DNA from: Marchantia polymorpha subsp. ruderalis
Lineage: Eukaryota; Streptophyta; Marchantiopsida; Marchantiales; Marchantiaceae
Direction: 5' to 3'
Length of the DNA stretch: 64,000 bases
Assembly: GCA_037833965.1 (NCBI GenBank)
Contig: AP031356.1
Location: 20,730,501-20,794,500, forward strand
Made by a program: the position numbers and the translations under genes. This document shows, in pieces, positions 59,847 to 64,000 of the stretch. The notes under the pieces are model-generated. The model searched no databases, was not told the origin of the DNA, and saw nothing but the letters and a program-made list of their open reading frames with translations. Every line of letters begins with the position of its first letter. Positions within the stretch are counted from its first letter, which is position 1.

Positions 59847-62678
59847 TTCGTCTTCCGGCTGAATAGCTTCCGGCTCTTCTTCTTCTCCCACCGAATAGCA
59901 GGCAACGAATCCCACGAAGTAATCGGATTCGGTACCACTGGAATCCGATCGCGCGGTCGACTCACTGTCCTCGCCCGATGTGTAACCTGCACTTGTCGAT
60001 GGGGTCTCTCCTTCGTGTCTGACCCTATTCCAGGGCACCGTAATGGTTTTGGTCGGTTCCGAAGGATGGGGAAACTTAAGGCGATGCCTTCGCCAATCAC
60101 ATCTGACTTGTGCGCCATATAGCCATGGTCGCCCGCGCAGAACGTCATAGCCCTGCTTCATCATCGGTTGAAGGATGATATACGTCAACCGAAAGTCCGC
60201 ACCCCCGATGATTGTCTTGACATTGCGCAGCATACCTGCAGGCATTCTCCGCGTCTGATCCGCTAATCTCAACACACGCTTCGAGGGTTCGTATTGACTG
60301 AACCCCAAGGCTCTCGCTGTATCCTCCGTCATTATGTTGACTCCTGATCCAGAGTCGATTGGCACCCTGCGTACACAACATCCTGCTATTTCCACATCGA
60401 TCTCTGGTGGCCCTTGGTCTTCGCTCTCCACTTGATATACTTGAGAGGATGTGGATGCGCGCGGCTTCCGCGGATGCCGTAGCGAAAGCATCAACATTCT
60501 CCGATACGTCTTATTGTCCTCCAAGAGCTGCTTGAACGTGATGTTCACTTTTCGACTCCCGAGATCTTCGACCAAGTCATAGTGGGCGCGTTGGGTCGCC
60601 GGGGTCGGCGACGACGCTCTGCGAGGTTCCACGGTGGCTGCCAACTTCGCCCCAAGGGAGGATGTCAAGTCTGGCCGCGGTGGGTCCTTTTGCGTGCGGA
60701 TCGCTTCCTTCAACAGGTTGGTTACCTCGTTGCGGATATCCGGAGCATAGTCCCGTTTCAGTAGGCGCACTGGCTCGTCCTCGACTGCTGTCTGGGGGCG
60801 CACTGCTGGTGCCTCTCGCGTAGCCGAAGATTTCCGAGCAGATCGCAAGTCGGACTTGCTGGATGTCTTCTCCTTCCCTTTTCCCGTCCGGTCGTCGGGT
60901 CTCCGTTCGTGCTTGCGAGTGTCACGCTCTTGCTCCTTCGATTTCTTGGAACTACGAGTTTCGACCCGTGCGCACATAACCTCTTCAGCCGGCCACTCTT
61001 CGTCTTCGCCATCCCCGTCTGAACCTACTTCGACCTGGTTAACTTGGACGTCCTCCTTGGCAGGAGTGTTCACAAATCGTACCGCTGGCCGAGGGACTGG
61101 TGGCTGATCACACTCTGGCGCAGTATGCCCGATCTTCTTGCAATTACTACATGTCGGAGCATAATCGTTTCGCCTTTTTGGATGGGGACACTGCGGTGAG
61201 AAGTGCCCAACTTCCCCGCAATTATAACAAGCTCGCGGTGGCGGGGGGTCAAACGTCCCTGGAGGTGCTCTCCGCCTCACGGGTACTGTAGTGGCCCGAT
61301 CCACCGGGATATATCGTGGGACTTGCATTGCTGAAACTGCAGGAGGGGTAGGAACCGACTGGACGGCGTAGGCTGTTTCTTCGCTAGCCTCTCCATAGTA
61401 CTGAGGGTGCTCTCCATAGTACGGTTGTGCCCACTCTACTGCGTTGACTGGATATGACGGACGGGTGGTAAGGCACTCGGTGTTTGCATGTCCCACCGCC
61501 CCGCACGTAGTACACCATAAGTTCGCTCGCACTCTCCCGGGTGATTTTCGGCGATCATGCCCGCCTACCACTTGAACCTTGAGATCGGCGAAGTCCTTCA
61601 CAAGGGTCTCCATCTTCGAAGCTATATCTCCCGGCGCTCTGTCCGTAGTCACTCGTCGGATGCCCTTTTTCTTTGCTGACCCATGCTTCTTCCTCTTCTT
61701 CTCCTCCTCCGACGATGAGGTTTCCTCTTCTTCGGATGAGGAACGGTTCTCGTCCGAAGACGATTCCTCCGATGACGGAGTTGTACCTCTACGTCGTCTT
61801 CGCCCTCCCTTCGGTTTTCGCTCTTTCGACTCCCGTCTCTCTCTCCCTCTTCGGTTGAGAGTGGAAGTTTCGAAGGCTTCTGCCGATGCAATCACATCCT
61901 CAATAGTGTCGCACTTGCTGCGTCGGCAAAAAGTCTCCATCTCCCGAGTTAAACCGGTCACGTACCAATCCACAGCTTGTTGTACCGAGAAAGGGGACCC
62001 TGGTCCTGTTTTCGGTATTCTGTCGAGGAGGTCCAGAAATCTCTCAGTGTAGTCACGCAGACTCTCCTTCTTCTCTCGCTGCAAATTACGTAACTTTGTC
62101 AAAACCCGGCTGTCGTAGCCGAGCTCGCGAAAGCGGCGAAGGAACTTCTCCTTCAGCTGGGCCCATGTTGTCAACCCAGTCGGATCGATGCTCTCGTGAT
62201 TGTACCAACTCCTTGCTTTCTTCCACAGAAGGCTTGGAAAGATCCTTAGTCGGTCGTCGTCTGCGATCTCGCGATTGGCAATAGACACCGATTCGAACAA
62301 CTTGATGTATGAATCTGCATCGTCGTCATCCCCACTCCCTTTGTACTTCGGGTAGGAATGTTTAGTAATCGGCTGAGGTAGCCGCACATTGGCTTGTCCG
62401 TCCGCCATCGGTGTGTCTGTCGACGGTTCTCGGGCGGTCGGTTCTACTTCACTAGGCGGGTCCGTGCAAGGAATATCTAGTAGAACTGTAAGCATCAAGT
62501 TTGGTTCCGAGTCGCCGGGGGTAGGTTCCCCAAGGATGTCGGCCGAACTAGGCTTAGGCACTCTTTTTGGTGTTTTCTTGTTTTGACGCCGTGTCTCTTC
62601 CACGGCCTTCTCTGAATCTCGTCGGAACTTGCGGACAGCTCTAGCACTTAGGTTGCTCCCGCTAGCCCCAGTCGACAT
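59844..62678 (-). CDS. gag-pro: gag-protease polyprotein (944 aa)
   Basis: The Gag domain is at ~105-260. A Ser/Glu-rich then Lys-rich stretch follows (~300-340). The CCHC knuckles are at 389-402, 484-497 and 510-523. The protease site is Asp775 in IDSGSGVNIMT. The block 70 residues on reads YDVLRGRPWL where E has YDVLLGRPWL; this Leu-to-Arg change is in a normally hydrophobic retropepsin core strand and may harm the protease. The frame is otherwise undamaged. The start Met at 62,678 corresponds to that of E. The leader between PBS and AUG is 46 bases. Confidence 0.93.
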   Translation of the reverse strand: MSTGASGSNLSARAVRKFRRDSEKAVEETRRQNKKTPKRVPKPSSADILGEPTPGDSEPNLMLTVLLDIPCTDPPSEVEPTAREPSTDTPMADGQANVRLPQPITKHSYPKYKGSGDDDDADSYIKLFESVSIANREIADDDRLRIFPSLLWKKARSWYNHESIDPTGLTTWAQLKEKFLRRFRELGYDSRVLTKLRNLQREKKESLRDYTERFLDLLDRIPKTGPGSPFSVQQAVDWYVTGLTREMETFCRRSKCDTIEDVIASAEAFETSTLNRRGRERRESKERKPKGGRRRRRGTTPSSEESSSDENRSSSEEEETSSSEEEKKRKKHGSAKKKGIRRVTTDRAPGDIASKMETLVKDFADLKVQVVGGHDRRKSPGRVRANLWCTTCGAVGHANTECLTTRPSYPVNAVEWAQPYYGEHPQYYGEASEETAYAVQSVPTPPAVSAMQVPRYIPVDRATTVPVRRRAPPGTFDPPPPRACYNCGEVGHFSPQCPHPKRRNDYAPTCSNCKKIGHTAPECDQPPVPRPAVRFVNTPAKEDVQVNQVEVGSDGDGEDEEWPAEEVMCARVETRSSKKSKEQERDTRKHERRPDDRTGKGKEKTSSKSDLRSARKSSATREAPAVRPQTAVEDEPVRLLKRDYAPDIRNEVTNLLKEAIRTQKDPPRPDLTSSLGAKLAATVEPRRASSPTPATQRAHYDLVEDLGSRKVNITFKQLLEDNKTYRRMLMLSLRHPRKPRASTSSQVYQVESEDQGPPEIDVEIAGCCVRRVPIDSGSGVNIMTEDTARALGFSQYEPSKRVLRLADQTRRMPAGMLRNVKTIIGGADFRLTYIILQPMMKQGYDVLRGRPWLYGAQVRCDWRRHRLKFPHPSEPTKTITVPWNRVRHEGETPSTSAGYTSGEDSESTARSDSSGTESDYFVGFVACYSVGEEEEPEAIQPEDE

Positions 62679-62683
62679 TCACC

Positions 62684-62697
62684 GAGCATGGCTGCTC
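62684..62697 (-). other. Leader stem-loop of K
   Basis: GAGCA-GCCA-TGCTC, the same stem as E's but not a GNRA loop. It creates an upstream ATG inside the loop and stem. Confidence 0.4.
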
Positions 62698-62724
62698 GTA
62701 AAAACCCCGGTGTTGACGCAACTG

Positions 62725-62742
62725 TCCCCGGCAGCGGCGCCA
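62725..62742 (-). other. Primer-binding site of K, tRNA-Asp type
   Basis: Same 18 bases as in E, 22 bases from the LTR end at 62,765. Confidence 0.85.
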
Positions 62743-63689
62743 AAAAGAAGTTGTCGGCTTCTTATGTAATAACCCACTAAAGGCTAAAACTGCAATATAG
62801 TGGTAGAAAGGTCGAACCCACAGGGACAGAGGAACACACAGGGTATAAAGTGTCACGTTTTAACAGACTATTGAGGAGTTTGAATTCTCAGGCAACTGTC
62901 ACTCCCAGAAATACTGCAAGTGTCCACTCGGAGCGCACTCGGAGGTCGCACAGTGCAGCGTAACACACACACACACACACACCTGAAACTACAGAAACAC
63001 AACCCAGAGATCCGTTAGGACCTCTACTTCAAGATTTCAGGGGGAAAGTCTCTCTCAAGCACACTCGGCAAAGCTGCGGGCAGTGACTTCCAACTCCGGC
63101 TTTTACAACACTTCCACTAGCTTGCTGCTAGTGTAGGAAACCCGGTTTGGACTACCTACTTCGGATCGAAGTCACTCAGACGCGGTGAACAACACTCTCA
63201 ACTCACAAAACGCGCAGAGAACACAGGTCCGCACTGAAGGACTCACTGAGAAACATTCCAGTAACACAACAACAGTCTATTGAAGAGTTTGAATTCTCAG
63301 GCACTTGTCATTCCCAGAAATACTACAGGGGTTACCCTCAAGGCACCTGCTGCAGCGTAACCTGAATTTACAACCAAGGCTTACACGAAGTAGCAAAACT
63401 TCACTTTGGCATTCAGGGGAAAAATCCCAAGGAGTACAATCAGAAAGAAACACTCGAAGGTGTAGGGGCGAAACTGTTCAAGTATCTAACTAGTCACTGG
63501 CTCTGAGCATCGGCAGTCACCCGCAGGTGCAGATCCGAACTACTCAAGTCTCTAACCAATGTACTAGCTCTGAACATTCGGCCGAAGGCCTTCAGCTGTT
63601 GTAACTCCTCGTGCGTGGTGACAGAACTCAAGGACACAAACACGCAAAGGAAATGGGTTCCTGATCTGCACTTCTGATGGGAAAGAACC

Positions 63690-63720
63690 CCAGGCAAAAC
63701 GCCTGGAACTATTTTATACC
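63690..63720 (-). promoter_or_regulatory. LTR core promoter of K 5' LTR: TATA box and hairpin
   Basis: GGTATAAAATA (63,720-63,710), then CCAGGC-GTTTT-GCCTGG (63,706-63,690). This copy would drive the gag-pol RNA of K. Confidence 0.7.
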
Positions 63721-63754
63721 TTCTAAGTCCTACCTAACACTACACTGCACTACG

Positions 63755-64000
63755 CTACACGCCTGCACGGAACCACGCTACACTACACTCCGCGGAACCT
63801 GTACTACGTCTCCTGCGCGGCCGACTGCCGCGCACTAACTCCCTACCCTGCCAATCTTCCGCTCGACTACGCAGTCCCAACCGCTGCAACGCCGCGGACA
63901 CCTCCCCTTCGAGGGCGGACATGGTATCCTGTGCCTTCGACAGAAAGGCTTCGAGCTTCTTTGCTACCTTCCGTCGACTCCTACTGTCGCCTGACAACAA
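63755..64000 (-). CDS. LTR-encoded protein in K 5' LTR, C-terminal 81 residues visible
   Basis: The frame is open from the window edge to the stop at 63,755. It matches the C-terminal block (LSGDSRSRRKVAKKL..., basic tail) of the 1088-aa protein, so both LTRs of K carry the ORF. The remainder lies outside. Confidence 0.85.
   Translation of the reverse strand: MLSGDSRSRRKVAKKLEAFLSKAQDTMSALEGEVSAALQRLGLRSRAEDWQGRELVRGSRPRRRRSTGSAECSVAWFRAGV

Larger units (their letters stand above)
52805..64000 (-). mobile_element. Element K: Ty3/gypsy retrotransposon, cut by the right window edge
   Basis: In element order this holds the 5' LTR (beyond 64,000 to 62,765), PBS, gag-pro, pol with one frameshift, then a deletion junction at about 57,281 into a 5'-truncated 3' LTR that ends at 52,805. 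The deletion removed the integrase C-terminus, any polypurine tract and ~1 kb of LTR start. The two visible LTR segments (52,805-53,810 and 62,765-63,754) differ by roughly a dozen substitutions plus small indels, including a 20-base deletion near 63,597. That implies a moderately young insertion if the LTRs were identical at integration. Confidence 0.93.
62765..64000 (-). repeat. 5' LTR of K, partial
   Basis: Element-strand end TTATTACA is at 62,765. R-U5, TATA (63,720) and the C-terminal part of the LTR ORF are visible. The LTR continues past the window. A (CA)n tract lies at ~62,962-62,982. Confidence 0.9.

Overview
The window looks like heterochromatic DNA from a plant-lineage (streptophyte) nucleus. 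Three things suggest this: a U2 snRNA sequence with the plant-type 5' end near 31.3 kb, Ty3/gypsy elements whose primer-binding sites match plant tRNA-Asp, and an FIDDF reverse-transcriptase core like the Athila/Tat branch of plant gypsy elements. The species cannot be named. About 57 of 64 kb is one superfamily of Ty3/gypsy elements nested in itself. The rest is about 7.2 kb of A+T-richer host DNA (13,080-13,942 and 29,976-36,320) with no convincing protein gene.

The most notable feature is the LTR. Element ends begin TGTGGTA and end TTATTACA (element strand). Five insertions (B, C, D, F, G) carry perfect 5-bp target-site duplications at exactly these ends, which fixes the LTR as 5.31-5.36 kb in family 1 and 4,866 bp in family 2. 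About 4 kb of that is U3, and it holds a long ORF (881-1088 aa) upstream of the TATA box and R-U5. The protein has a conserved N-terminal domain, a long Pro/Arg-rich middle and a C-terminal coiled coil. I recognise no family. The arrangement resembles a third gene carried in U3, as in mouse mammary tumour virus, so each element has a copy in both LTRs.

Layout. Element E (minus strand, from beyond the left edge to 13,079) has open pol and gag-pro, a tRNA-Asp PBS and a 4,866-bp 5' LTR interrupted by the short LTR F (6,485-8,931). Host DNA follows. Solo LTR D (13,943-29,975, plus) contains C (15,392-26,109, plus), which contains B (16,793-22,147, minus). A host interval follows with a U2 snRNA-like sequence and a partial second copy. 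From 36,321 to the right edge there is a five-deep nest: L (plus) holds H (minus); H holds solo LTR G (plus) and I (plus); I holds J (plus); J holds K (minus). K is a nearly complete element reaching past 64,000.

Expression. In both coding elements gag-pro and pol are in one frame, separated by a single UAG followed by CAA-UUA or CAA-CUA. This matches the tobamovirus-type readthrough consensus UAG-CAR-YYA. E pol is open as far as it can be read. K pol has a one-base frameshift in an A run, and a deletion fuses it to the 3' LTR. The LTR ORF is intact in E, G and K, intact apart from insertion B in C, and carries nonsense codons or frameshifts in B, D, H, I and J.
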